Origin: Drosophila miranda
Taxonomy: Eukaryota > Arthropoda > Insecta > Diptera > Drosophilidae
Assembly: GCF_003369915.1 (NCBI RefSeq)
Contig: NC_046674.1
Span: 23,439,657-23,503,656, forward strand
DNA length: 64,000 nt
Direction of reading: 5' to 3'
Shown here: positions 11,256 to 24,300 of the stretch, piece by piece
Layout: each line of letters starts with the position of its first letter
Numbering within the stretch: the first letter of the stretch is position 1
Program-made: the position numbers and the translations under genes
The notes under the pieces: model-generated
Told to the model about the DNA's origin: nothing
Seen by the model: the letters and a program-made list of their open reading frames with translations, nothing else
Database searches by the model: none

Positions 11256-14200
11256 ATGTCTTCGAAGGCTTCTTCACGAGATTTATTAAGATTTATAATA
11301 TCACTAGTAGTGCTCAGCCAAATCATACTCAAAAAAGCAGAGAGTGCCTCGGTTGAAAAAGTGCATTTAAAAAGTGCGCAAGTGAAAAACAATCTAATTG
11401 AATATGACTCACAGTTTGGCCGAGATACAAAATTTAATCATAAAAAAACAACTATAGCAAACGATATTACATCTGCACCTGAAGAGAGAACATCAGCCGC
11501 ACATTCGACTTTTGCACCTGCGGAGAGCACCACAGCTGGGGGCAATACGACTTCTGCTCCGGAAGAAAACAACACATCTGAGGACGATACTACTCGTTCT
11601 ACTTCTGAAAAAAGCACAAAAGCTAATGATTCGACATCTGCAGCACCCGATATAAGCACCACAGTTCAAGATTCGACATCTGAACCTGAAGAAAGCACTA
11701 CAGCTAAGGACAACTCTACTTCTGCTCCTGAAAAAAGCACCACAGCTGAAGGGGATTCTCCTGCTGCTCCTGAAGAAAGCACCACAGCTGAAGAGGATTC
11801 TTCTTCTTCTCCTGAAGAAAGCACAACAGTTGAAGATTCGACCTCCGAACCTAAAGAAAGCACGACAACTGAAGGCGATTCTACTGCTGCTCCTGAAGAA
11901 AGCACCACAGCTGAAAATTCGACATCCAAACCTGTAGAAAGCACTACAGCTGAGGAGGATACTACTTCTACTTCTGAAAAAAGCACAACAGATAAAAATT
12001 CGACGTCTGAACCTGAAGAAAGCACCGCAGCTGGGGTCGATTCTACTTCAGCTCCTGAAGAAAGCACCACAGCTGAAGAGGATTCTTCTTCTGCTCCTGA
12101 AGAAAACACAACTGTTGAAGATTCGACCTCCGAACCTGAAGAAAGCACTACAGCTGAAGACGATTCTACTTCTGCTCCTGAAGAAAGCACCACAGCTGAA
12201 GATTCGACTTCCGCTGCACCTGAGATAAGCACCACAGCTGAAGATTCAACGTCAGAACCTGAAGAAAGCACTACAGCTGAAGGCGATTCTACTTCTGCCC
12301 CTGAAGAAAGCACCACAGCTGAAGATTCGACTTCCGCGGCAACTGAGATAGGCACCACAGCTGAAGATTCGACGTCTGAACCTGAAGAAAGCACTTCAGC
12401 TGAAGGCGATTCTACTTCTGCTCCTGAAGAAAGCACCACTGGTGAAGATTCGACGTCTAAACCTAATGAAAGTACCACAACTGAGGTCGAAACTACTTCT
12501 GCTCCTGAAGAAAGCACCACAGCTGAAGATTCGAAATCAGAGCCTGAAGAAAGCACCACAGCTGAAGAGGATTCTACTTCTGCTCCTGAAGTCACCACTA
12601 CAGCTGATGACTATACTACTTCTGCTCCTGAAGAAAGCACCACAGCTGAAGTTTCGACATCTGAACCTGAAGAAAACTCCACGGCAGAGGACGATTCTAC
12701 TTCTACTCCTGAAGAAAGCACCACAGCTGAGCACGATTCTTCTTCTGCTCCTGAAGAAAGCACGACAGCTGAAGATTCGACTTCCGCGGCACCTGATATA
12801 AGCACCACAGCTGAAGATTCGACGTCTGAACCTGAAGAAAGCACTACAGCTGAAGGAGATTCTACTTCTGATATTGAAGAAAGCACCACAGCTGAAGATT
12901 CGACTTCCGCGGCAACTGAGATAAGCACCACAGCTGAAGATTCGACGTCTGAACCTGAAGAAAGCACTTCAGCTGAAGGCGATTCTACTTCTGCTCCTGA
13001 AGAAAGCACCACAGATGAAGATTCGACATCTGAGCCTGAAGAAAGCACCACAGCTGAAGATTCGACATCAGAGCCTGAAGAAAGCACTACAACTAAAGGC
13101 GATTCTACTTCTGCTCCTGAAGAAAGCACCACAGCTGAAGACGATACTACTTCTGCTCCCGAAGAAAGCACCACAGCTGAAGATTCAACATCAGAGCCTG
13201 AAGAAAGCACTACAACTGAAGGCGATTCTACTTCTGCTCCAGAAAAAAGCACCACAGCTGAAGATTCGACTTCCGCGGCAACTGAGATAAGCACCACAGC
13301 TGAAGATTCGACGTCTGAACCTGAGGAAAGCACTTCAGCTGAAGGCGATTCTACTCCTGCTTCTGAAGAAAGCACCACAGCTGAAGACGATACTACTTTT
13401 GCTCCTGAAAAAAGCACCACAGCTGAAGATTCAACATCAGAGCCTGAAGAAAGCACTACAACTGAAGGCGATTCTACCTCTGCACCTGATGAAAGCACCA
13501 CAGCTGAAGAGGATTCTTCTTCTGCTTCTGAAGAAAGCACAACAGTTGAAGATTCGACCCCCGAACCTGAAGAAAGCACGACAACTGAAGGCGATTCTAC
13601 TTCTGCTCCTGAAGAAAGCACCACAACTGAAGATTCGACGTCTGACCCTAATGAAAGTACCACCACTGAGGTCGAAACTACTTCTGCTCCTGAAGAAAGC
13701 ACCACAGCTGAAGATTCGACATCAGAGCCTGAAGAAAGCACCACAGCTGAAGGGGATTCTACTTCTGCTCCTGAAGTCACCACTACAGCTGATGACGATA
13801 CTACATCTGAAGAAAGCACCACAGCTGAAGTTTCGACATCTGAACCTGAAGTAAACTCCACGGCAGAGGACGATTCTACTTCTACTCCTGCAGAAAGCAC
13901 CACAGCTGAGCACGATTCTTCTTCTGCTCCTGAAGAAAGCACCACAGCTAAAGATTCGACTTCTGCGGCACCTGAGATAAGCACCACAGCTGAAGATTCG
14001 ACGTCTCAACCCGAAGAAAGCACTACAGCTGATGGAGATTCTACTTCTGCTCCAGAAGAAAGCACCACAGCTGAAGATTCGACGTCTGAACCTGAAGAAA
14101 GCACTTCAGCTGATGACGATACTACTTCTGCTCCTGAAGAAAGCACCACAGCTGAAGATTCGACATCTGAGCCAAAAGAAAGCACCACAGCTGAAGATTC

Positions 14201-17200
14201 GACGCCTGAGCCTGAAGAAAGCACTTCAGCTGATGACGATACTACTTCTGCTCCTGAAGAAAGCACCACAGCTGAAGATTCGACATCTGAGCCTGAAGAA
14301 AGCACCACAGCTGAAGATTCGACATCAGATTCTGAAGAAAGCACCGCAGCTGAAGATTCGACTTCCGCGGCAATTGAGATAAGCACCACAGCTGAAGATT
14401 CGACGTCTGAACCTGAAGAAAGCACTTCAGCTGATGACGATACTACTTCTGCTCCTGAAGAAAGCACCACAGCTGAAGTTTCGACATCTGAACCTGAAGA
14501 AAACTCCACTGCAGAGGACGATTCTACTTCTACTCCTGAAGAAAGCACCACAGCTGAGGACGATTCTTCTTCTGCTCCTGAAGAAAGCACAACAGCTGAA
14601 AATTCGACATCAGAGCCTGAAGAAAGCACTACAACTGAAAGTGATTCTACCTCTACCCATGAAGAAAGCACCACAGCTGAAGATTCGACTTCCGCGGCAA
14701 CTGAGATAAGCACCACAGCTGAAGATTCGACGTCTGAACCTGAAGACAGTACTACAGCTGATGACGATACTACTTCTGCTCCTGAAGAAAGCACCACAGA
14801 TGAAGATTCGACATCTGAGCCTGAAGAAAGCACCACAGCTGAAGATTCGACATCAGAGCCTGAAGAAAGCACTACAACTAAAGGCGATTCTACTTCTGCT
14901 CCTGAAGAAAGCACCACAGCTGAAGACGATACTACTTCTGCTCCCGAAGAAAGCACCACAGCTGAAGATTCAACATCAGAGCCTGAAGAAAGCACTACAA
15001 CTGAAGGCGATTCTACTTCTGCTCCAGAAAAAAGCACCACAGCTGAAGATTCGACTTCCGCGGCAACTGAGATAAGCACCACAGCTGAAGATTCGACGTC
15101 TGAACCTGAGGAAAGCACTTCAGCTGAAGGCGATTCTACTCCTGCTTCTGAAGAAAGCACCACAGCTGAAGACGATACTACTTCTGCTCCTGAAAAAAGC
15201 ACCACAGCTGAAGATTCAACATCAGAGCCTGAAGAAAGCACTACAACTGAAGGCGATTCTACCTCTGCACCTGATGAAAGCACCACAGCTGAAGAGGATT
15301 CTTCTTCTGCTTCTGAAGAAAGCACAACAGTTGAAGATTCGACCCCCGAACCTGAAGAAAGCACGACAACTGAAGGCGATTCTACTTCTGCTCCTGAAGA
15401 AAGCACCACAGCTGAAGTTTCGACATCTGAACCTGAAGAAAACTCCACTGCAGAGGACGATTCTACTTCTACTCCTGAAGAAAGCACCACAGCTGAGGAC
15501 GATTCTTCTTCTGCTCCTGAAGAAAGCACCACAGCTGAAAATTCGACATCAGAGCCTGAAGAAAGCACTACAACTGAAAGTGATTCTACCTCTACCCATG
15601 AAGAAAGCACCACAGCTGAAGATTCGACTTCCGCGGCAACTGAGATAAGCACCACAGCTGAAGATTCGACGTCTGAACCTGAAGACAGTACTACAGCTGA
15701 TGACGATACTACTTCTGCTCCTGAAGAAAGCACCACAGCTGAAGTTTCGACATCTGAGCCAGAAGAAAGCACCACAGCTGAAGATTCGACGTCTGAACCT
15801 GAAGAAAGCACTTCAGCTGATGACGATACTTCTTCTGCACCTGAAGAAAGCACCACAGCTGAAGATTCGACATCTGAGCCTGAAGAAAGCACCACTGCTG
15901 AAGATTCGACATCAGATTCTGAAGAAAGCACCACAGCTGAAGATTCGACTTCCGCGGCAACTGAGATATGCACCACAGCTGAAGATTCGACGTCTGAACC
16001 TGAAGAAAGCACTTCAGCTGATGACGATACTACTTCTGCTCCTGAAGAAAGCACCACAGCTGAAGTTTCGACATCTGAACCTGAAGAAAACTCCACTGCA
16101 GAGGACGATTCTACTTCTACTCCTGAAGAAAGCACCACAGCTGAGGACGATTCTTCTTCTGCTCCTGAAGAAAGCACCACAGCTGAAAATTCGACATCAG
16201 AGCCTGAAGAAAGCACTACAACTGAAAGTGATTCTACCTCTACCCATGAAGAAAGCACCACAGCTGAAGATTCGACTTCCGCGGCAACTGAGATAAGCAC
16301 CACAGCTGAAGATTCGACGTCTGAACCTGAAGACAGTTCTACAGCTGATGACGATACTACTTCTGCTCCTGGAGAAAGCACCACAGCTGAAGTTTCGACA
16401 TCTGAACCTGAAGATAACTCCACGGCAGAGGACGATTCTACTTCTACTCCTGAAGAAAGCACCACAGCTGAGGACGATTCTTCTTCTGCTCCTGAAGAAA
16501 GCACCCCAGCTGAAGATGTGACTTCCGAGGCACCTGATATAAGCACCACAGCTAAAGATTCGACGTCTGAACCTGAAGAAAGCACTACAACTGAAGGAGA
16601 TTCTACTTCTGCTCCTGAAGAAAGCACCACAGCTGAAGATTCGAGTTCCGCGGCAACTGAGATAGGCACCACAGCTGAAGATTCGACGTCTGAACCTGAA
16701 AAAAGCACTTCAGCTGAAGGCGATTCCACTTCTGCTCCTGAAGAAAGCACCACAGCTGAAGACGATACTACTTTTGCTCCTGAAGAAAGCACCACAGCTA
16801 AAGATTCGACATCTGAGCCTGAAGAAAGCACCACAGCTGAAGGTTCGACATCAGAGCCTGAAGAAAGCACTACAACTGAAGGTGATTCTACTTCTGCCCC
16901 TGAAGAAAGCACCACAGCTGACGATTCGACTTCCGCGGCAACTGAGATAAGCACCACAGCTCAAGATTCGACGTCTGAACCTGAAGAAAGCACTACAGCT
17001 GATGACGATACTACTTCTGCTCCTGAAGAAAGCACCACAGCTGAAGTTTCGACATCTGAACCTGAAGAAAACTCCACGGCAGAGGACGATTCTACTTCTA
17101 CTCCTGAAGAAAGCACCACAGCTGAGGACGATTCTTCTTCTGCTCCTGAAGAAAGCACGACAGCTGAAGATTCGACTTCCGCGGCACCTGATATAGGCAC

Positions 17201-18686
17201 CACAGCTGAAGATTCGACGTCTGAACCTGAAGAAAGCACTACAGCTGAAGGAGATTCTTCTTCTGCTCCTGAAGAAAGCACCACAGCTGAAGATTCGACT
17301 TCCGCGGAAACTGAGATAAGCACCACAGCTGAAGATTCGACGTCTGAACCTGAAGAAAGCACTTCAGCTGAAGGCGATTCTACTTCTGCTCCTGAAGAAA
17401 GCACCACAGCTGAAGATTCGACATCTGAGCCTGAAGAAAGCACCACAGCTAAAGATTCGACATCAGAGCCTGAAGAAAGCACTACAACTGAAGGTGATTC
17501 TACTTCTGCCCCTGAAGAAAGCACCACAGCTGACGATTCGACTTCCGCGGCAACTGAGATAAGCACCACAGCTCAAGATTCGACGTCTGAACCTGAAGAA
17601 AGCACTACAGCTGATGACGATACGACTTCTGCTCCTGAAGAAAGCACCACAGCTGAAGTTTCGACATCTGAACCTGAAGAAAACTCCACGGCAGAGGACG
17701 ATTCTACTTCTGCTCCTGAAGAAAGCACCACAGCTGAAGATTCGACATCTGAACCTGAAGAAAGCACCACAGCTGAAGATTCGACTTCCGCTGCACCTGA
17801 GATAAGCACTACGGCTAAAAATTCGACATCCGAACCTGACGAAAGCACTACATCTGAGGACGATTCTACATCTGCTCCTAAAGAAAGCACCACAGCTGAG
17901 GCCGATACAACATCTGATCCTGAAGACAGCACAGTTCAGGACGATACTACTTCTGCTTCTGAGGAAAGCACCACAGGTAATTAGGATATTACTTCTGCTC
18001 CTGATAAGAGCCCCCAGAGCTGATCATTTGACTTCTTCCTTGTAGAAATCACCACAGCTGAGGATGGTGCTACTTCTGCTCCTATAGAGAGCACTACTGC
18101 TAAAGTAGATTCTACCACTGGATCGACGTCTAGCCCGGCGACATCACCTTCTCCTATACCGCCTATGTCATGTGCAAGTGGCGCTCCATACTTACCGCAT
18201 CCATCGGATTGCCATAAATTTATTCAGTGCAGCAACGGACATGAGTACATCATGCATTGTCCAGATGATCTCTTCTGGGACTATCAGAATTTATACTGTG
18301 GGTATGATGACAGCGGTTGCTATAACAAAGTGGATCCCGAGGAAACGGTTTGCAAGCACGGCATGGATTTTCTACCAGACCCAACTGATTGTACGAAATA
18401 TATCCAGTGCAGTAATGGTCAACCAATCGTCCAGAAGTGTCCTGAGCCTTTGTATTGGAACCAAAATCTTAAAGTATGTGATTGGTTCAGTAGCTCCTGC
18501 AAAACTCTACAAAAGAATGAAATAATATCTTGTAAAATGGGTATGAGTTTTGACGTTTTTCCAACCGACTGTTCGAAATATATTAAGTGTTTTGGTGAGC
18601 GCGGTGTAATAATGAGCTGTAATTCTGGACTTTTCTGGAACTCTTTGCAGGAAGTATGCGAAAAATCCCAGCGGTTCTGCAAATAA
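11256..18686 (+). CDS. Muc68D: Muc68D-like giant secreted mucin with three chitin-binding domains
   Basis: Two exons, 11256-17976 and 18046-18686, joined by a 69-base intron (donor ACAG/GTAATT, acceptor TTCCTTGTAG). They give about 2,453 residues. The ATG at 11256 is preferred over the one at 11196 because it directly precedes a signal peptide (MSSKASSRDLLRF then a hydrophobic run). Roughly residues 65-2230 are imperfect repeats built from EESTTAEDSTSEP and EGDSTSAPEESTT units, rich in Ser/Thr (glycosylation) and acidic Glu/Asp. The last 210 residues hold three ChtBD2 domains (starting CASGAPYLPHP, VCKHGMDFLPD, SCKMGMSF). The architecture fits a membrane-free gut mucin tethered to chitin. The symbol rests on architecture and the byn/peritrophin neighbourhood. 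The repeat array contains recent internal duplications, so its length is likely variable between individuals. Confidence 0.8.
13002..13620 (+). repeat. Internal segmental duplication of mucin repeats, copy 1
   Basis: About 610 bases that recur almost unchanged at 14784-15402, including rare landmarks such as TTDEDSTSEP, TTTKGDSTSAP, STPASEESTT and VEDSTPEPEE. The protein difference I see is Phe in TTFAPEK here versus Ser in the second copy. Confidence 0.8.
14455..16375 (+). repeat. About 330-base mucin block present three to four times
   Basis: A block containing EVSTSEPEENSTAEDD, then STSTHEESTTAED, then SEPEDSTTADDD occurs at about 14455-14780, 15400-15730 and 16035-16370, in frame. A partial relative lies near 17030-17160. 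The copies differ by a handful of bases, so they are young. Confidence 0.7.
14784..15402 (+). repeat. Internal segmental duplication of mucin repeats, copy 2
   Basis: Near-identical partner of 13002-13620, in the same orientation and reading frame. It is flanked by the copies of the second, shorter duplicated block. Confidence 0.8.
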
Positions 18687-20073
18687 TATGTAAGCATAAA
18701 CAGTTACTCGTATAATATTATTCACTCTTGGTAGATTTTCTTGTTAAATGAATTGAAGAATATTACAGAAAATATAAAGGCATTACCCATTCTTTAATCT
18801 ACTGCTTTTGTTGGAGGTGGTGTAAACATGGTTGTATTTTTTTTTTGAATGAAAAAAACGTACTTCAACTTGTGAAAAAATATTTGTATATTTTTTTGAT
18901 TTCCTATTCGCAATAATGGTCCGCTAAATTTGCGGATAATATCCTTCGCCAATTTTTTGACTTTAAACTTAAAACTTACTTATACGAGTTGATGAAATTT
19001 GTTTGGATAAGTTTGAAAATGTGATCAGTCAAATCGAAATATAAAGTGCCCCGGATCATCAAGAAAAACTAACGGTCTGCTTTTCTATCGTCTACAGAGT
19101 CTGTACGAGGAGATGCTCTCAATAGATCTCATTTTTGGTTGCATGCAAATTTAGTTCAATAGGCCCACGCAATTTGTTGGTGTGCTTTTTGTTTTGTGTT
19201 GATCTTATCAAACTGGGCTTCAATTAAAAATATTATTAGCCTTGAAAAATACCCCATACAGTGGTTGGGCCTTAAAAAATGAATATTTAATGCTTGAGCT
19301 CAATTCAAACACATGGCTTTTTAGAAGCTTTCAGCAGATAAGGGAAACTCGAGCTCAGGATTGATGCTATGGTGCTGGAGGGGCTTGATCTATAAATAGA
19401 TATGACGATGGACTGTCTAACCAGAAAGCAAACCAAAATTTTTGATCCCAAAGGTTATCAAAACAAATTACTTCCGCCGCTTTATTAAACAGTTCCTTGT
19501 GAACTCGAAAAAGTAATTACTACGGACACCACAACAGAGAGAGAGAGAGAGAGAGAGAGATACACCGAGCGTGAATGGCAAATGATCAGGGAAAGGGACA
19601 CACTTGAAAATATATCCAAAAGATAGACAATTGGGTATCTTTATATGCTAATAAATGCCAGCACATTTCCTTAAAATGGGTCAAAAGTCTCCCCCATCCG
19701 TTGGCGAAGACGATGATGTTGTAATGCCCCTTCCAGAGATACACTCGATGGAGGGTGTCGCGGTCCCCCAGTCCCGTACTCAGCCAAGCCAAGTGATCGA
19801 TTGACACGATCAAAGTGTTGATATGTAATGGAATAGACATAGACACTCCAATGAATGGCACTGGCGACGAGCTCAGAGCTCTAAGTGGCATGGCCTGTGT
19901 CTCTGTGGGGTTGTGGTTGTGTGGTGTGTGTTGTGGTGTGGTGTGGTGCGTCGTTATTATATGTATGCTATAGGGCAGATACTCGAACCAGACTTCGGTG
20001 ATTGTGTGGGTCCTACATAAATATTCATGCTGCTGGCTAAATGCAAATGTATTGGAAATGACTCGCCTTCAAT
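18687..20073. other. Intergenic, AT-rich, with simple repeats
   Basis: No coding region supported. The 3' flank of the mucin gene has a candidate poly(A) site near 18770. A (GA)n tract lies at about 19535-19560, and a GT-rich stretch at about 19905-19945. Confidence 0.5.
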
Positions 20074-20315
20074 GAATTTGAGTTCTACTCAAGCTCTAGA
20101 GTTTTGATGCTCAGACAGCCCAACGTTATTCGCAATCCAGCAGTTGTCGCGTTCGGAAGCAGATCGGAACAATTCCCTGGAAACCTATTAGCATACAGGC
20201 AAAAAAGTATGTGATATGGAAGAAACACAGTCGAATGAAGGACGAAAAAGTGAACCAAAAAAATATATTAAATCGCATTGAAGTTGGATAAAAGATTAAA
20301 AACAAATTGAGTCAA
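20074..20315 (+). repeat. Tandem duplicate A: candidate 5' untranslated exon
   Basis: About 240 bases that recur at 20603-20840 with roughly 80-85% identity by eye. The best conserved core is GTTATTCGCAATCCAGCAGT followed by TGTCGCG and CGGAAGCAG. In both copies an A-rich stretch runs into a splice-donor sequence, AAAA/GTATGTG (here at 20207). The gene at 21,398 has an acceptor just upstream of its ATG (TTTCATCTTACAG ending at 21333), so this may be its first, non-coding exon. Confidence 0.5.
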
Positions 20316-20602
20316 ACACATGATCCATCGGCATATACATTTTTTTAACTTTTTTTTCTTAGCAGAATATTATTAGGATTTTTTTTAATTTGTGCTGTGA
20401 AAATTTAAAAAATCTCTAAAAATGTTCACTTATTTTGCTGACATAACGAATCAAGAGATATCATTCTGGGTATTTCAGAGATATTAAGGACCTACTGGTT
20501 GCTAAAATGACTTGAACATTATTAAGATCAATCAAAAAATTTCAATAAATGATCTTTCAGAAGAGATAGTGTACATAGATAGTGTTGTGTAGAATACATA
20601 TA

Positions 20603-20840
20603 GAATTTGAGTTCTACTCATGCTCTAGAGCATAGATGCATCCCAGCGTTATTCGCAATCCAGCAGTTGTCGCGCTCGGAAGCAGGTCGGAACATTCCCC
20701 TGGAACCCTATTAGCAAAAAGGCGAAAAAGTATGTGATGTGAAAGACCCGGATTCGACTGAAGGACGAAAGAGTTAACCAAAAAATAAATTAAATCACAT
20801 AGAAGTTGGTTTAAGGATTAGAGCCAAATTAAGTCGGAAA
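20603..20840 (+). repeat. Tandem duplicate B: second candidate 5' untranslated exon
   Basis: Second copy of the 20074-20315 unit, 529 bases downstream, with its donor at 20730. It might be an alternative first exon and promoter for the gene at 21,398. Confidence 0.5.
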
Positions 20841-21397
20841 AATCGTCGTATAAACTTTTCCTGACTTCATCTGTTTCTTAATAGAATAAATGTTAACAGT
20901 AATATCAAACTAAAGGATCGCTTAGTGGTGTGAACTATTAAAAAATCTTCACAAGTTCTGGATCTTCCAGACCATGACTTAAAAATTCTTGAGATGGTGG
21001 CTATCTTTATCGTAAAATTGCTCAAAACCATCAATGTCAGATAAATATAATTCCAATCTTATACGTCTTCTGTACTAGTACACGCTTTTTCATCAAAATG
21101 AGATTCAAATTTATTAGCTTGTGCGATTACATCATGCCTAAAACGGAAATTGAGCCCAAGATCAATTGTTTTTTTTTTGTATAATACTTTTTTGGCATTA
21201 AATAGAATCGTGTGTCCCCATTCGGAAGAGAAGAGATAACCCCTCAGATGGGAGGGAATATAAACTAATATTAACGAGCATGTGTGTTGTCCAATCAAAT
21301 GTGTTGATAATACAATTAAATTTCATCTTACAGTTTGCTGGTTGTGTTGAGTCGACGTCGACACGCTTCAATTGGATTCGGAATTAGATTTATTGAA

Positions 21398-24300
21398 ATG
21401 CTGCCCTTTCGCTGGGGCCTGCTACTAGGCATTGTGATGCTCATAGCGTGCGCCAATGGAGCAGCTATTGTAAGTGTCAAAATTGTTAATGAAACCCAAG
21501 AGCTGGTGCTCGTAGCTGTGTGCGTGGCTGTGTGGAACTACTTGTGGTTCAATGTAAATGAACTCGTCCCAATAGTGTGCGATAAGACCCAATTTGACCA
21601 AGGTCAGTTCCAGACACAGAATCGAATTAGCCACGGTCCCAGTACTCGCTTAAATGGCTCGTGATAAAGCTGACATTAGCATTGACCTTAACTTTGTTCA
21701 ACACTTACAGGATCAATCGTCGCAGAACGAAGATGAACTCTCTGGTCTGTCTGATTTGGAGCGATCAAAGAGAAGCGGCAGAGGCTAGTAAGTAGGATAC
21801 AAATTGATCAGACTTATATAATCAAAATGAATCATTAAAACCTATTAGTGCAAGAGGACAGACGCAGTCGCAGTACTTGAACTTTGGCAAGCCCGAAGAG
21901 GATGGCAAGGCCGAGGCAGAGGCTAACGAAAGCGGCTCACGCTCGACAGTCTGTAAGTGATACTGGCAGAATCCGTATAGCTTGAACGGGTGTAATGAAT
22001 GTCTGATAATTCTTTAGCTGGCAGCCACGGAATGGGGCAGGCTCAGAGTCAGTTCTCCTCGGGAGATTGCAGCGGCTGTTCCGGCTATCAAACTGGGAGC
22101 TCACTCGATGGCAGTGGAGGTCTTATAGGAAGACCCGATGCTATTATTAGTCTACCAGGTGCAGGTTAGTTAATCCGTGACATATATTTTCTTTGGTGGT
22201 ATCTGAAGGAATTACTTATTTAGATGCTGTTAGCGGCTTTGGTGGACAGCCTGGATTTCGGAGTCAGCCCGGTTCCGGAAGTCCAGTTGGTGGGCAGCCT
22301 GGTATTGGAGAATTTCCAGGAGTCACTGGGGGACAAGCTGGACAGCCAGGACTTGGAGCTGGTCACCAAGGACTTGGTGGAAAACATCCTGGCGGGGGAG
22401 AAATAATTAGTGGGCCAGGAATCGACGGACGACAAACAGGTGCTGCTGGACAGCCCGGGTACGTAACTCAGCCTGGAGCTGAGGATCAGTCTGGAGGTCA
22501 AACCATATACGGAACACAACCAGGAGTTGGTAGACAACCCGGATTTGGGGGTCAACCTGAAACTGGAGGTCAATCCGGATACGGAACACAGCCAGGACCT
22601 GGTGTATCGACTGATATCAGTGGTGGACAACCTGGTTTTGGAAGTCAACCTGGAGCTGGAAGTCAACCCGGATACGGAACCCAACTAGGAGCTAGTGGAC
22701 AGCAAGGTGTCGGTGGCGGACAGCCCGGATATGGAGATCTATCTGGGGTTGGAGGTCAACCTGGATACGGAACACAACCAGTAGTTGGTGGACAGGCAGG
22801 TATCGGTGGCGGACAGCCCGGATATGGAGGTCAATCTGGGGTTGGAGGTCAACCTGGATACGGAACACAGCCAGGAGTAGGAAGTCAGACAAGTATCGGT
22901 GGTAGACAACCTGGTATCGGTGGTGGACAGGCCGGATTTGGAGGTCAACCTGGAGTTGCAGGTCAACCTGGCTACGGAACACAACCAGGAGTTGGTGAAC
23001 AGACAGGTATCGGCAGCGGACAGCCTGGATTTGGGGCTCAACCTGTAGTTGGAGGTCAACCCGGATACGGAACACAAGCAGGAGTTGTTGGACAGCCAGG
23101 TATCGGTAGCGGACAGCCCGGATTTGGGGCTCAACCTGGAGTCGGAGGTCAGCCCGGATACGGAACACAACCAGGAGTTGGTGGACAGACAGGTATCGGT
23201 GGCGGACAGCCCGGATATGGAGGTCAATCTGGGGTTGGAGGTCAACCTGGATACGGAAAACAACCAGGAGTTGGCGGACAGCCCGGATATGGAGGTCAAT
23301 CTGGGGTTGGAGGTCAACCTGGATACGGAACACAACCAGGAGTTGGTGGACAGACTAGTATTGGTGGCGGACAGCCCGGACTTGGGGCTCAACCTGGAGT
23401 CGGAGGTCAACCTGGATACGGAACACAACCAGGAGTTGGTGGACAGACAGGTATCGGTGGCAGACAGCCCGGATATGGAGGTCAATCTGGGGTTGGAGGT
23501 CAACCCGGATACGGAAAACAACCAGGAGTTGGCGGACAGCCCGGATATGGAGGTCAATCTGGAGTTGGAGGTCAACCTGGATACGGAACACAACCAGGAG
23601 TTGGTGGACAGACAGGTATCGGTGGCGGACAGCCCGGATATGGAGGTCAATCTGGGGTTGGAGGTCAACCCGGATACGGAACACAACCAGGAGTTGGCGG
23701 ACAGCCTGGATTTGGAGGTCAACCTGGAACTGGAGGTAACTCTGGATACGGAACACAACCAGGAGTTGGTGGACAGACAGGTATCGGTGGCGGACAGCCC
23801 GGATATGGAGGTCAATCTGGGGTTGGAGGTCAACCTGGATACGGAACACAACCAGGAGTTGGTGGACAGACAGGTATCGGTGGCGGACAGCCCGGATATG
23901 GAGGTAAATCTGGGGTTGGAGGTCATCCTGGATACGGAACACAACCAGGAGTTGGTGGACAGACAGGTATCGGTGGCGGACAGCCCGGATATGGAGGTCA
24001 ACCCGGATACGGAACACAACCAGGAGTTGGCGGACAGCCTGGATTTGGAGGTCAACCTGGAACTAGAGGTAAATCTGGATACGGAACAGAACCAGGCGTT
24101 AGTGGACCGACAGGTATCGGTGGTGGACAGCTCGGTTTTGGAGGTCAACCTGGAGTTGGAAGTCAACCCGGATACGGAACCCAACCAGGAGCTAGTGGAC
24201 AGACAGGAGTCGGTGGCGGACAGCCCGGATATGGAGGTCAGCCTGGAGTTGGAGGTCAACCCAGCTACGGAACCCAAGCAGGAGTTGGTGGACAGACAGG

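Noticed and set aside
14006-16957. 983-codon open frame antisense to the mucin
   Set aside because: It follows from the repeat codons of the sense strand, has Val/Ser/Leu monotony, and no signal, splice or domain support.
11000-18000. CRISPR-like or satellite array
   Set aside because: The repeats are coding, in frame and imperfect, within a eukaryotic gene. There are no spacers.
17977-18045. Programmed frameshift or stop read-through at the end of the mucin repeats
   Set aside because: An ordinary 69-base intron explains the break fully.
17977-18164. Stop of the mucin frame followed by a separate three-domain peritrophin gene at 18165
   Set aside because: The segment has a GT..AG intron in phase, and the downstream part has no signal peptide. 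The two are one gene.
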